The notes: generated by a model not told the origin, from the letters alone. Shown: positions 17,071-26,349, counted from the stretch's first letter. The stretch is DNA of 64,000 nt from Chloroflexi bacterium AL-N1 (GCA_013122435.1 WYDT01000017.1:1-64000); one strand, 5' to 3'. Made by a program: numbers and translations.

Positions 17071-17574
17071 TGATCTACCATTCCTGCGAGATATTTGGAA
17101 CGATAGTCGGGTGATGTAGTGGGTTGGTTTCCCGAATGGTGTTGGTATGACCGAAGAGTCCATTAACAAAGGGCACGATCAGCGAGGCGCCGATCCGCAG
17201 TTTCATCACTTTATTGTGCCGGATGAAAAGGGGCAGCGGTGTGGAGAAATCCATTTCGATCTTGTTGGTGCGTATGCAGGTCTTGATATTAAGCTATTTG
17301 TAGAAGTGCAGGGAAGGGCATTGCAACCATAGCGCTCAATGCAGTGATTGACAAGGCATTTGAATACAGTGCTGCATGCGAACTTGTGTGGGCTGAGCCC
17401 AGTCTGGTGAACACGGTGGCAAGACGTCTGTATGCCTGGTGTGGATTGTCAGAATCGTCTAGACCTCCTGAAATGGAGGGTAATGACCCCTTCTGGTCCT
17501 TGAGTCGCGATCGCGGGCAGAGTTTGAAGAGACGTAAACACGACAGTATGTCGCATGCTTCCAACGACCTTTGA
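17036..17574 (+). pseudogene. Second GNAT acetyltransferase, disrupted
   Basis: ATG 17036, with AGAGGAG upstream, opens ITLKPTSADDLPFLRDIWND and meets TAG at 17117-17119 (VM*WVGFPNG, probably CAG originally). The frame resumes through HFIVPDEKGQRCGEIHFDL. Near 17310 a one-base shift separates KLFVEVQG from IALNAVIDKAFE and VARRLYAWCGLSE, the end of the GNAT fold. It was probably translated with the preceding GNAT, whose end it overlaps by 35 bases. Confidence 0.8.
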
Positions 17575-17658
17575 TGCTGGGTCAAAATGTTTTGTCTAAT
17601 CATAGCGTGGTACACTCCTGTTCGAGATACAGTATGTTCAGCCAATTGGAGGATGTGA

Positions 17659-18507
17659 ATGCCACGTGATGTCTCATCTGATACTAAAACACCGCGATCA
17701 CCGCAGTACAGTCTTGGGTATAGTAATGCTACGCATCGGTGGATGAGTTTGCGAAGTCCTGCTATCCACGGTGCGTTTTTCCTACCTCATCTGTCGCCAG
17801 GGATGCGGCTCCTTGATTGTGGGTGTGGTCCTGGTTCCATTACACTTGGTCTTGCAAGTGCGGTTGCACCAGGTGAGGTTGTGGGGATCGATATTGAACC
17901 TATACAGATCGAGCGTGCTTCTGCGCTTGCTCAGGAACAGGGTGTTACTAATGTGCAGTTTGAGGTTGCTCCCATCAATCCCCTACCATTTCCCGATGCG
18001 TCATTTGACGCTGTGTTTGTGCATGCTGTGATGTATCACTTGCCAAATCCACTTGATGCTCTTCGTGAATGTGTGCGTGTGCTCAAGCCTGGGGGTGTGA
18101 TCGGTGTGCGTGATACCGACTACAGTGTTTGGTTTCTTGAACCAGCAACTCCTGTCCTTGATGCGTTTCGGGATCTTTCGCTCAGGGTTGCTGCGTTTAA
18201 CGGCGCCAGCCCTACCTATGCCCGCCAACAACGTAGCCTTCTGGTACAGGCTGGATGTACAACGACAAGTAGTGCAGCAAGTTGCATCAGTCGTGGATCG
18301 GCTGATGAGATCGCTGCATCAGTGCAAGCACACATTACCCGCCTCCAAAGCCCTGCGTTTTATCCAGTTGCTATCGAACAGGGATGGGCAACGGAAACGA
18401 GCCTGGCGCAGATGGCAGACGAACTTCGGGCGTGGGGCGTACGTGCGGATGCCTTTGAAGCGATCATGTGGCGGGAAAGTGTTGGCTGGACTTCTATTGA
18501 GCACTGA
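17659..18507 (+). CDS. SAM-dependent class I methyltransferase
   Basis: The 282-residue protein shows the Rossmann SAM-binding motifs in order: motif I LLDCGCGPGSITLGLA near residue 52, acidic motif II VVGIDIEPIQIERA near 75, NPLPFPDASFDAVFVHAVMYHLPNP near 105, and LKPGGVIGVRD near 143. This is the UbiE/type 11 pattern, methylating small molecules such as quinones or secondary metabolites. An AGGATG stretch near 17650 may serve as ribosome-binding site. The gene is intact, unlike those on both sides. Confidence 0.88.
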   Translation: MPRDVSSDTKTPRSPQYSLGYSNATHRWMSLRSPAIHGAFFLPHLSPGMRLLDCGCGPGSITLGLASAVAPGEVVGIDIEPIQIERASALAQEQGVTNVQFEVAPINPLPFPDASFDAVFVHAVMYHLPNPLDALRECVRVLKPGGVIGVRDTDYSVWFLEPATPVLDAFRDLSLRVAAFNGASPTYARQQRSLLVQAGCTTTSSAASCISRGSADEIAASVQAHITRLQSPAFYPVAIEQGWATETSLAQMADELRAWGVRADAFEAIMWRESVGWTSIEH

Positions 18508-18567
18508 GCGGCCAGCATGGGTGACCATTACCAAAGAGGTAATCCCTCACAGGAGCATTGGCTATAA

Positions 18568-19307
18568 ATGAAATCCATTACGGCATTAGTCGAAAAACTG
18601 CAGCAACATCCACAGGTCGTGGGGCTGTTCGAATATGGTTCAGCACACTATCGCGGTAACTTTACAACAGGTGACTTGATCTGTTCGTCCTCCATAATGG
18701 CTTAGACACGGCTGTCGAAAGCCCGCACTTTTATGTTGATGGTGTGCCAGTTGACTTGAATCTTTGTGCGCTCAACCACCTGCGTGACCAAGAAACCTTG
18801 TTGGGATTTGAAGCAGCTTTGCTTGATGGGCGGCTTATCTATGATAAAGATAGTATGGTTGCCGTGCTCCTTGAACGGTTGCAAAAAGCAGCACCTGTTC
18901 CATATTCAGAGCATGACGTAGCGTTCATGCGACATGGGCATCGGCATGTGCTGGATAAGATACGGGGACGGCTTGAAAGCGAACCGCTGCTCTGCCAGCT
19001 TTTGCTCAATACGAACGTTTATTGGTTGCTCCAGAGCTACTTTGGCATTCGGCAGATGTGCTATCAAGGTGAGAAGTACGTATTGGAGTATCTGGTCGAA
19101 TATGAACCAGAGCTTCAGGCCCTCGTCAGGTAGTTCTATGGTTCAGAACTTAACAAACAAGTTGAAATTACAAAGCAATTGACCGAATTGATTCTATTGC
19201 CAATTAGTGGAGCATGGAGTGATGGAGCAGTGCTGGCGTTTGGGGCAGGGGTGAGTGACCTACAGGCGAAGGGTCAGCACTTGTTTGCTGCGTTGTTGGG
19301 CGGGTGA
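18568..19307 (+). pseudogene. Nucleotidyltransferase-fold protein, frameshift plus TAG
   Basis: ATG 18568 begins ITALVEKLQQHPQVVGLFEYGSAHYRG, a nucleotidyltransferase G-S motif. The expected GDFDLFV acidic motif is broken by loss of one T near 18682. The second frame continues HFYVDGVPVDLNLCAL and RHGHRHVLDKIRGRL to TAG at 19131-19133. The same frame then stays open to TGA 19307 (FYGSELNKQVEITKQLTELIL), so TAG probably replaces CAG. The intact product would have about 246 residues. Confidence 0.8.
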
Positions 19308-19514
19308 GTGGTACGCAAAAATGTACGCTATGCTTTGTGATTGGGTATGTGTGAAGATTTTAGGCGTCAATTATTATACACCGCTGGATGCAATTGCTAT
19401 ATTGTAGTAGTTTTACGGATGCCGTTTCAGCTCTTTACTGGCTCATTTCATTCGCATAGTCCAAATGTAATCATTCATTTTAAGCAAAGATTGATGAGCA
19501 AAGGTAAGACGTTT

Positions 19515-19547
19515 AGAGACTGGTTAGTTGGAGATTGACCAGTCTCT
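19515..19547 (+). terminator. Rho-independent terminator
   Basis: AGAGACTGGT (19515-19524) pairs perfectly with ACCAGTCTCT (19538-19547), with a 13-base loop and a following TTT...TTTT stretch. It closes the long + strand run before the minus-strand aldo/keto reductase. The bases between 19308 and 19515 hold no gene I would support. Confidence 0.75.
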
Positions 19548-19615
19548 TTTCTGGTTTTCTGTTCACATCGGTACTTACAGGCCCATGTTAGTTGACAAGC
19601 GCAATACCAACCGCA

Positions 19616-20614
19616 TTACCATGCATAAGCCATAGGTGCTTCGCCGCCGGGACCAGGGAATATCTCATCCAATTTCTGCAACACAGCTTCTTCCAACGTA
19701 ATTTCAGTTGCCCGAACTGCATCCTCAAGTTGTTCCATAGTGCGCGGGCCAATGATAGGGGCCGTGACAACGGAGTTATGCAATAGCCAGGCCAAAGCTA
19801 CTGCAGCCGGTGGCTCACCAAGTTCTTTACAAAGAGCTTCGTATTGTTCGAGCTGTGGTCGTTTCTCTTCTATTCTTTGCATAAACTCTGTATTTGCCCG
19901 ACGACCACTCTCTAACTTTGCTAATGCCCCACCTAATAAGCCCCCACCCAAGGGACTCCAGGGAATAAGCCCTAAACCATAATGGCGACAAGCCGGAACA
20001 ACCTCTAACTCAACGGTGCGATTATCTAGATGATAGATGCTTTGTTCGCTAACCAATCCGGTCAACCCTCGCTTTGATGCTTCCTGACAGGCTGTGGCAA
20101 TATCCCAGCCAGCAAAATTGCTGGAACCGACATAGACGACCTTGCCCTGTTTAACGAGACTGTCAAAAGCCTGCCACGTTTCATCCCAGGGGCACTCATG
20201 GTCGATATGGTGCATCTGGTACAAATCAATCCAGTCAGTTTGGAGCCGTTTCAGGCTATTACGACAATGTTTGTGGATTTTCACCGCCGATAAATTTCGT
20301 CCATCACTGTTGGGCTCGGCTTTGTTGGCCTGGCGTGTAACCGGGTTATAGACTTTGGTCGCCAGTACAACCGCATCACGTCGCCCGCCACCTTGTGCCA
20401 ACCAGCGCCCGATGATCTCTTCTGTATGACCATGCTCTACTTCCCAGCCATATACATCGGCGGTATCAAAGAAGTTGATTCCCAATTCAAGCGCCCGATC
20501 CATAATCGTAAAACTATCCTCTTCGGACGTATGCCAGCCAAAGTTCATGGTTCCCAAACATAAGTTGCTTACCAGAACACCATGTTTTCCCAATCGTTTG
20601 TGCTCAACGGCCAT
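19616..20614 (-). CDS. Aldo/keto reductase
   Basis: The 332-residue NADPH-dependent oxidoreductase reduces aldehydes or ketones to alcohols. It has the TIM-barrel catalytic tetrad: Asp and Tyr in FFDTADVYG near residue 50, Lys in LATKVY near 84, and His in YQMHHID near 133. GSSNFAGWDI and the late IIGPRTMEQLEDAV segment bind the cofactor phosphate. It resembles the YghZ/Tas-like bacterial branch. It is the only intact minus-strand gene between 3.2 and 40 kb. ATG 20614 follows CAGGAGAATCAAC. Confidence 0.92.
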   Translation of the reverse strand: MAVEHKRLGKHGVLVSNLCLGTMNFGWHTSEEDSFTIMDRALELGINFFDTADVYGWEVEHGHTEEIIGRWLAQGGGRRDAVVLATKVYNPVTRQANKAEPNSDGRNLSAVKIHKHCRNSLKRLQTDWIDLYQMHHIDHECPWDETWQAFDSLVKQGKVVYVGSSNFAGWDIATACQEASKRGLTGLVSEQSIYHLDNRTVELEVVPACRHYGLGLIPWSPLGGGLLGGALAKLESGRRANTEFMQRIEEKRPQLEQYEALCKELGEPPAAVALAWLLHNSVVTAPIIGPRTMEQLEDAVRATEITLEEAVLQKLDEIFPGPGGEAPMAYAW

Positions 20615-21231
20615 GTTGATTCTCCTGTAATATATGTTGTACTTTACGTCGCTGTTGGATTAAACATTTTGAAGTCAGCACTCCCAAAGCAATCAGCCCA
20701 GTATAGTATAGGTTGAGTGGCCGGATACATCAAGGGATAGTAAGCCAACATCAATGCCCCCAAGACAATCGCTAGTCCCATCATTCTGTATTCGGTTTGT
20801 ATAGTCTTTCAACTCTGGACACGGTCTTTTGTATTGTAGCACTCAAAGCTCGCACTTCTCAGGGACAAAAAACCAGTACCGTCGCGACATTTATCCTGTA
20901 AGTCAAGATCATACTCGGCTGTCATACTTTTGTCGCACTTGATCTGGTGTTGTGGACATGATATGCTAGTAGCCACATTATTGTATAACCCGAGAAAGGA
21001 GACACTATGACGACACCAACTTACAATTTTGGACTTCTCACCATCTTGGGTGAGCGCCTGCTGTAAGTGCGCTTGGTAACCAACAACTCCATCGCTTGCG
21101 GTAACGAACGTAATTTCCACTAATGCACAGCTTATAGTTCAGCTATGGCTAAGGCTCTATTGGATTGGATAATACGATAAATAGACAGGTAATATAACCG
21201 TCTGTTTTATCTGCTTCATCCGTTTTGCTTG
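20615..21231. other. Intergenic region upstream of the ABC exporter
   Basis: About 600 bases without a protein of normal size. It contains a promoter-like TTGATC-17-TATGCT (20939-20967) and a 19-codon frame, listed separately. A minus-strand frame at 20809-21120 has no family features. Confidence 0.4.
20939..21066 (+). CDS. Tiny frame with promoter and Shine-Dalgarno (19 codons)
   Basis: TTGATC (20939-20944), a 17-base spacer and TATGCT (20962-20967) precede GAAAGGAGACACT and ATG 21007. The frame MTTPTYNFGLLTILGERLL ends at TAA 21064-21066. The signals are better than those of many real genes here, so it could be a small peptide or the stump of a truncated gene. The coding part is 21007-21066. 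No known peptide is recognised. Confidence 0.35.
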
Positions 21232-21259
21232 TTGACGTTCTTGTCGCAGCGTGTATACA
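21232..21259 (+). promoter_or_regulatory. Promoter of the ABC exporter leader
   Basis: TTGACG (21232-21237) and TATACA (21254-21259) are separated by 16 bases. Transcription would start near 21266, just ahead of the first leader hairpin and about 170 bases before the exporter start. Confidence 0.55.
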
Positions 21260-21270
21260 CAATTAAAGTG

Positions 21271-21416
21271 GCCACAGGTGCATCTCAGCCCTGTGGCTAT
21301 CGTGTTTTTACGTCCACAGGATTACCATGGCCGCCGATTTGGGCGGCTGTGGAGACATATCTGTGGTCGTCATTCGTACGGTCACAGGAAGCCCTGTGGC
21401 CGTTTGGCGTTTTTTT
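21271..21416 (+). promoter_or_regulatory. Structured leader with terminator-like hairpin (putative attenuator)
   Basis: Three hairpins reuse the same arms. H1: GCCACAGG 21271-21278 with CCTGTGGC 21290-21297. H2: TCCACA 21313-21318 with TGTGGA 21348-21353 around GCCGCC/GGCGGC. H3: CGGTCACAGG 21379-21388 with CCTGTGGCCG 21393-21402, an AAGC loop, then TTTGGCG and seven T residues (21410-21416). Because CCACAGG and CCTGTGG recur, H1's 3' arm can pair with H2's 5' arm, and H1's 5' arm with H3's 3' arm, giving alternative folds. H3 lies just before the Shine-Dalgarno. This is the layout of an attenuator; the signal it senses is unknown. Confidence 0.6.
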
Positions 21417-21437
21417 GACTATGTAAGGAGCATATGT

Positions 21438-23174
21438 GTGACGTCTCGAAGCAAGAAGTTTTTTTCTTACTATAAACCCTATCTGGGCTTACTCGTTGCA
21501 GATGTAGCCTGTGCCTTTGTGGTAGCGGCCATTACCCTGGTTCTCCCTTTATGTGCAAGATACATCACCAAGAATATTCTGGAAGAAGGCGCACCGGATG
21601 CCTTGAGCCAGATCTATACCGTGGGCGCGATCATGGTTGCGCTCATTGTCGTGCATACGCTCTGCAATATGTTTGTTGACTACCGGGGCCACATGATGGG
21701 CGCATTCATGGAACGCGATATGCGGACCGAACTGTTCGAGCATTACCAGAAGCTGTCGTTTGGTTTTTATGATGATCGCAAAACCGGACAGTTGATGAAC
21801 CACATCACCAACGATACGTTTGCGCTTGGCGAACTGTATCATCATGGGCCCGAGGACATCGTTATTTCATTCATCAAGTTCTTTGGTACGTTCTTTATCC
21901 TGCTGACCATCAATGTTCCGCTGACGCTGATCGTCTTTGCGTTTTTGCCGATCATGGCGGTCTATGCATTTTACTTCAACCGGAAGATGAATATCGCTCT
22001 CAGGATAAGTAAAGATCGCATCGGTGATATTAACGCGCAGGTGGAAGACACACTTGCAGGCATCCGCGTTGTCAAGTCATTTACGAACGACGAGATGGAA
22101 ACAAAGAAGTTTGCCCGTGAAAACAGTCGTTTTGTGGAGAGCCGCAGCGCAGGTTATAAAAGTGAAGCGTACCTCTCCAACGGCCTTATTGCATTTACCC
22201 AACTTTTTACGGTTGTGGTAGTTGTTTTTGGTGGTGCCAGCATTGTACAGGGCACGCTCGATCTGGCCGATCTGGTGACCTATCTCCTCTATATTGGCCT
22301 GCTTATCGAGCCAATTCGTACGGCACTGAACTTCGCCAGGCTCTATCAGGAAGGCATCACCGGGTTTGATCGGTTTATGGATATCCTCGAAGTAGAGCCG
22401 GACATCCAGGACGTGCCAAACGCCATTGACCTGACACATGTTCAGGGGAATATCGTATTTCAGAATGTGAGTTTTAAGTATCGGAATGACCATGATTACG
22501 TGCTTGAGAATCTCTCGCTCACTATCAATGCAGGTGAGTATGTTGCTTTGGTGGGGCCATCTGGCGTGGGCAAAACGACTCTGTGCTCACTCATTCCACG
22601 TTTTTACGAAGTCAACAAGGGAGCCATACTGCTCGATGGTCAGAACATTCAAGACATTCGTCTGCACTCCTTAAGGCAAAACATTGGGATCGTGCAGCAG
22701 GATGTCTATCTGTTTGCAGGAACTGTCGCAGACAATATTCGTTACGGAAAACGTGACTCCACAATGCCAGAAATCATTGCAGCGGCTAAACAGGCGAATG
22801 CTCACGACTTCATCATGACGTTACCCGCTGGATACGAGACAGATATCGGCCAGCGTGGTGTCAAGCTCTCGGGTGGGCAAAAGCAACGACTAAGCATTGC
22901 ACGCGTGTTTCTCAAAAATCCACCCATTCTTATTTTCGATGAAGCCACCAGTTCGCTGGACAACGAGAGTGAAAAGGCGGTTCAAGAGTCTCTGGAAAGA
23001 TTGGCTTACAACCGCACCACCCTCGTCATCGCCCATCGATTATCAACGGTCAGAAATGCAGAGAGAATCCTGGTCCTTAGTGATAATGGGATTGCTGAAC
23101 AGGGTACACATGAGTCATTGATTCTACAGGGCGGCACTTATGCGAATCTGTACAACACGCAGCTTAAAATATAG
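21438..23174 (+). CDS. ABC exporter, fused permease and ATPase
   Basis: The 578-residue half-transporter has an ABC type 1 membrane domain with about six helices (residues 15-310), then a nucleotide-binding domain. Walker A is GPSGVGKTT, the Q-loop lies in IGIVQQDVYLFAGTV, the signature is LSGGQKQRLSIARV, Walker B is ILIFDEATSSLD and the switch His is in IAHRLSTV. It is MsbA/BmrA-like and probably pumps lipids or drugs as a dimer. GTG 21438 follows TAAGGAG by seven bases. The frame stays open back to ATG 21327, but that region is the hairpin leader. Confidence 0.93.
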   Translation: MTSRSKKFFSYYKPYLGLLVADVACAFVVAAITLVLPLCARYITKNILEEGAPDALSQIYTVGAIMVALIVVHTLCNMFVDYRGHMMGAFMERDMRTELFEHYQKLSFGFYDDRKTGQLMNHITNDTFALGELYHHGPEDIVISFIKFFGTFFILLTINVPLTLIVFAFLPIMAVYAFYFNRKMNIALRISKDRIGDINAQVEDTLAGIRVVKSFTNDEMETKKFARENSRFVESRSAGYKSEAYLSNGLIAFTQLFTVVVVVFGGASIVQGTLDLADLVTYLLYIGLLIEPIRTALNFARLYQEGITGFDRFMDILEVEPDIQDVPNAIDLTHVQGNIVFQNVSFKYRNDHDYVLENLSLTINAGEYVALVGPSGVGKTTLCSLIPRFYEVNKGAILLDGQNIQDIRLHSLRQNIGIVQQDVYLFAGTVADNIRYGKRDSTMPEIIAAAKQANAHDFIMTLPAGYETDIGQRGVKLSGGQKQRLSIARVFLKNPPILIFDEATSSLDNESEKAVQESLERLAYNRTTLVIAHRLSTVRNAERILVLSDNGIAEQGTHESLILQGGTYANLYNTQLKI

Positions 23175-23316
23175 GGTGAGATGGTGTGTGTTATCGGCCT
23201 TTCGATAGAAGTTTTACCAACTTCCCAATCCGTCCAACGACGCGTGTCCATCGTGTATCGCTGTGATAGAATGACAGAACCTGAAGAAGATGATTCGCTT
23301 ATGAGAGGAATCCACG

Positions 23317-24066
23317 TTGATTGATGGGAAATACCCTGAATATACCGATGCAGAATTGTATGATGCCGAAAACGTCTGGAATGCCGCCGATACCTTTTAC
23401 CTTGAACTTGCCCAGACCATTGGCGGTCCGGTGCTGGATGTCGCATGTGGCACCGGACGTTTGACTCGTGCGATTGCGGAGGCTGGTCTCTCGGTTGTAG
23501 GCACCGATACCACCCGGGAGATGCTGTCCCGCGCCCGTGTACTGGCCAACCACCTGCCGATTACCTGGGTTGAGGCCGATTGTCGCACTATGGATTTGGG
23601 ACAACGCTTCCAGTTTATTCTGATGACGGGGCATGCCTTTCAACACTTGCTCATCGATGCGGATCAGGATGCCTTTCTGTCGTGTGCGGTAGCGCATCTG
23701 GAAGAAGGTGGGACCCTGGCCTTTGAGACGCGCAATTTGCAAGGGAAGAACTATGGTGCATCTGCTGACTTTACGCGTTGGCGATCCTTTCATGATAAAC
23801 AGGGCCGCTTTGTTGCTGTTGATGTTGCGTCGACTTTCGATCCTGTGACAGCAATTGATGATGTGCAGGTGCGGCACACCACGGAGGGGACCGACGAGGT
23901 ACGCATCTCGCGCACGAGGCTTCGCTATACTGCCGTCGAACTACTCAATCAGCGACTCAACGCGCATGGCTTGACGATAGTGTCGCAGTATGGTGATTGG
24001 ACAGGCATGCCCGTGTCGGCGAATAGCTCGGAGATAATCACGATCTGTCGGTATCGTGGAGACTGA
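23317..24066 (+). CDS. SAM-dependent class I methyltransferase
   Basis: The 249-residue protein has motif I VLDVACGTGRLTRAIA near residue 40, VVGTDTTREMLSRAR near 61, a GHAFQHLL post-II loop near 104 and LEEGGTLAFETRN near 128. It belongs to the class I fold with a C-terminal beta domain, as in glycine or small-molecule methyltransferases. The TTG start follows GAGAGGAATCCACG. Substrate is unknown. It lies 142 bases downstream of the exporter. Confidence 0.85.
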   Translation: MIDGKYPEYTDAELYDAENVWNAADTFYLELAQTIGGPVLDVACGTGRLTRAIAEAGLSVVGTDTTREMLSRARVLANHLPITWVEADCRTMDLGQRFQFILMTGHAFQHLLIDADQDAFLSCAVAHLEEGGTLAFETRNLQGKNYGASADFTRWRSFHDKQGRFVAVDVASTFDPVTAIDDVQVRHTTEGTDEVRISRTRLRYTAVELLNQRLNAHGLTIVSQYGDWTGMPVSANSSEIITICRYRGD

Positions 24067-24161
24067 AACATCGCATGTCGGAGTGATATTTATCATCACA
24101 GCATAGTGGCACACTGTTAACACTACCTACAAACTATCTGCTAGAAGTAAGGAAGAGTACG

Positions 24162-24776
24162 TTGCCTGATCTACGCACAAATCGCGATCTGTATCTCGCC
24201 ATCGAGACACTTACTCATGACCATCGATTCGATGGCCGATCACTTGAACACTATTTGTTGGCGCTTCTCCGCGCCGCCGAGCCATTCGCAGATGCCGAAG
24301 CTCTTTCGCTCAACGACTTCTATCATTTGATTGTACAATCTTTTGTGATCGAACCTCACGAGTTCGATGAAGGCTGGTGTCAACAATACGATCAATTGCC
24401 ATACAAGGAGGTTGGTTTCTCGGGATGGCGCGCAACCGTGATACGGCAAATCGTTGATCTTCGCGAAATGGCAGAAAACCGCATCCTCGCGAATAAATAC
24501 CGCCATTTTGGTGTTGACTCCCCGCGTCGCTCAAGATGGTATAACTTTGACCCAGTAGGTTATCTCGAATGTGCAATGGCAGGCTCATTCGGCGGATGGG
24601 AGCCTGGTGCTACATCTGGACGTGAATTTGTTCCAGGAACCGTAGCGCTGCTCGCAGACGATGGATCAATTCAGGGTGCGAATCCTGAAGATATCCCGCG
24701 TCCTCAGTTTGAAATACCTTACGTTTCCTGGGAGGAATGCAAAGGTTTTATTATTTGTGGCCAGGTCTATGAGTAA
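24162..24776 (+). CDS. Hypothetical protein
   Basis: The 204-residue protein (TTG start) is unrecognised. Its N-terminal half is helical (LYLAIETLTHD, LEHYLLALLRAAE, LNDFYHLIVQSF). The C-terminal half carries conserved-looking aromatic segments (GFSGWRATVIRQIVDLREM, WYNFDPVGYLECAMAGSFGGWEP, PYVSWEECKGFIICGQVYE). The layout resembles toxin-immunity proteins, but no toxin is next to it. Confidence 0.6.
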   Translation: MPDLRTNRDLYLAIETLTHDHRFDGRSLEHYLLALLRAAEPFADAEALSLNDFYHLIVQSFVIEPHEFDEGWCQQYDQLPYKEVGFSGWRATVIRQIVDLREMAENRILANKYRHFGVDSPRRSRWYNFDPVGYLECAMAGSFGGWEPGATSGREFVPGTVALLADDGSIQGANPEDIPRPQFEIPYVSWEECKGFIICGQVYE

Positions 24777-24822
24777 AGTACCACTGCACAATCACACGCT
24801 TGAATATTAGAAGGGTCACGCT

Positions 24823-25107
24823 ATGCGAATGTTGTTCAGTTTTGCGGGAGTTAGGGGCCACTTTGAACCATTGGTCCCAATTGCGTGGGCATACGTAGCT
24901 GCTGGCCACACCACTGCCTTCGCTGGGCAACCTCCATTGCCTTCGCTGGGCAACCTCCATCCAGATTGTCCAGTACATCCCTCGGTCTGCAATCCTTCCT
25001 TATTGCACGATGATGGTTTCGTATGGTGGTTTGGGTAGCGTGATAGGAACACTGGTCCACGACGCCCGATGGTTTTACTGCCAATCGGTGCCGATCAACG
25101 TGAATAG
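24823..25107 (+). pseudogene. Macrolide-type glycosyltransferase, internally deleted
   Basis: The first 35 residues (MLFSFAGVRGHFEPLVPIAWAYVAAGH...) are the N-terminus of a GT1/MGT glycosyltransferase. They run into a duplicated stretch and then abruptly into C-terminal motifs: GGLGSVIGTLVH and, one frame over, PMVLLPIGADQRE, part of the donor-binding region. More than 200 residues are missing. TAG 25105-25107 ends the remnant. Confidence 0.75.
24915..24960 (+). repeat. Perfect 23-bp tandem duplication
   Basis: The segment 24915-24937 is repeated exactly at 24938-24960. It lies at the deletion junction inside the glycosyltransferase remnant and shifts its frame, since 23 is not a multiple of three. 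It looks like a slippage or repair product. Confidence 0.9.
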
Positions 25108-25189
25108 CTTTGTGCTTAGGTGTGCGATAATGAGTCTCTATGGTGATTTCAACCTCTCATTGCTTTTTCTGAAAGAGATTATCCAAAAC

Positions 25190-26014
25190 ATGTCACAACA
25201 TATTGCAAAAACTGTAAAGGGACCTATCGAGTATCGGCTGGAAGGTAATGGACCAACCGTCATCGTTTTGAATGGGGGCCACTGTAGCCGCGATAGTCGC
25301 TTCTCGCATGAGCGGTTGGTAGACCATGGCTTTGCGGTGCTCACACCCTCGCGTCCAGGCTACGATGCCACGCCACCTGAGCTAGGGAGAACGGCACAGG
25401 ATGCGGCAGACTCACTCGTGGCGCTGCTCGATACGCTGCACATATCTGTAGCCGATGTCATTGGGATTTCTGCCGCAGGTCCAACTGCATTGGCGTTTGC
25501 CCAGCGCCACCCAGACAAGCTTCGCAAACTTATCCTCGAAGCAGCGATGGCTACGCCATGGGATGAAGGGTTAAAAAAGCGTGCTCGTTTGCTATTTGGA
25601 CGCTTTGAAAGAGCTACCTGGCGAATGACCAAACTGATGTTGAAGCTTGCACCTAAACCCATGGTACGCATGATGCTGCAGGAATTAACTATTCTGGATA
25701 TCGATCAGGTGCTCCAGCGCATGAGTCAGGAAGACATGCGCTTTATCCAACGCATGATCGAGACATCGCAGTCGGGAACTGGCTTTATGAACGACATTGA
25801 GCATGTGGTAGATAACCTGGAAGAAATAATAACCCCCACGTTGGTGCTGTACTCCCCAAACGATAAAACTGTGCTACCCAAAAACGCCATGCGGGTTGCT
25901 GCCGAAGTTACGACGGCGGAACTCTACGAGGTGCCCTCTGACACACATCTGATCTGGATCGGCCCATCTGCAAAAGATGTATGGCAGAAGCGCCTGTTGT
26001 TTCTTAACGCATGA
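25190..26014 (+). CDS. Alpha/beta hydrolase
   Basis: The 274-residue protein has NGGHCSRDSRF oxyanion region near residue 28, GISAAGP nucleophile elbow (Ser near 92), LVLYSPNDKTVLP acid segment near 224 and SDTHLIW with the catalytic His near 250. The HPDKLRKLILEAA strand-helix is typical. Esterase or C-C hydrolase activity is possible. The frame is open upstream, but ATG 25190 gives the family's normal length; the ribosome-binding site is weak. It follows the glycosyltransferase remnant. Confidence 0.85.
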   Translation: MSQHIAKTVKGPIEYRLEGNGPTVIVLNGGHCSRDSRFSHERLVDHGFAVLTPSRPGYDATPPELGRTAQDAADSLVALLDTLHISVADVIGISAAGPTALAFAQRHPDKLRKLILEAAMATPWDEGLKKRARLLFGRFERATWRMTKLMLKLAPKPMVRMMLQELTILDIDQVLQRMSQEDMRFIQRMIETSQSGTGFMNDIEHVVDNLEEIITPTLVLYSPNDKTVLPKNAMRVAAEVTTAELYEVPSDTHLIWIGPSAKDVWQKRLLFLNA

Positions 26015-26137
26015 AGAAGCTGAATACTATTTGGGAAAACAGCGAGTAGCAGCAATATATCTGCAACTTAATCGCAGAGCATGCGTATGTATAGAGGAAG
26101 AAAAAATATAAACACATATCTATGAGGTGATAGAAAG

Positions 26138-26349
26138 ATGGACTCACTTACTTTTTGGGACTGGCGTTCTTGTCCCTTATGAGTGTTTCTATGATCATAT
26201 GGCCAAAAGAAATATGGCATATCACTGAGGGATGGAAGTACAAGAACGTTGAACCATCGGATGCTGCGCTCCTCGTGGAACGTATCTTAGGCGTGTTAGG
26301 AATCATTTTTGTAGTCGGTATGGGGATTGCGTTGACTATCCTATGGTAG
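26138..26349 (+). pseudogene. Small membrane protein (DUF6199-like), frameshifted start
   Basis: ATG 26138, preceded by GAGGTGATAGAAAG, reads MDSLTF and then runs to a stop. One frame over, the product is GLAFLSLMSVSMIIWP, KEIWHITEGWKYKNVEPSD, then ILGVLGIIFVVGMGIALTIL: two membrane helices flanking the WKYK-x-EPSD motif. Adding one T to the TTTTT run near 26153 restores a 70-residue protein. A sequencing error is possible. Confidence 0.65.

Noticed and set aside
18104..18571. 155-residue + strand frame
   Set aside because: It overlaps the methyltransferase in another frame; the methyltransferase motifs are unmistakable.
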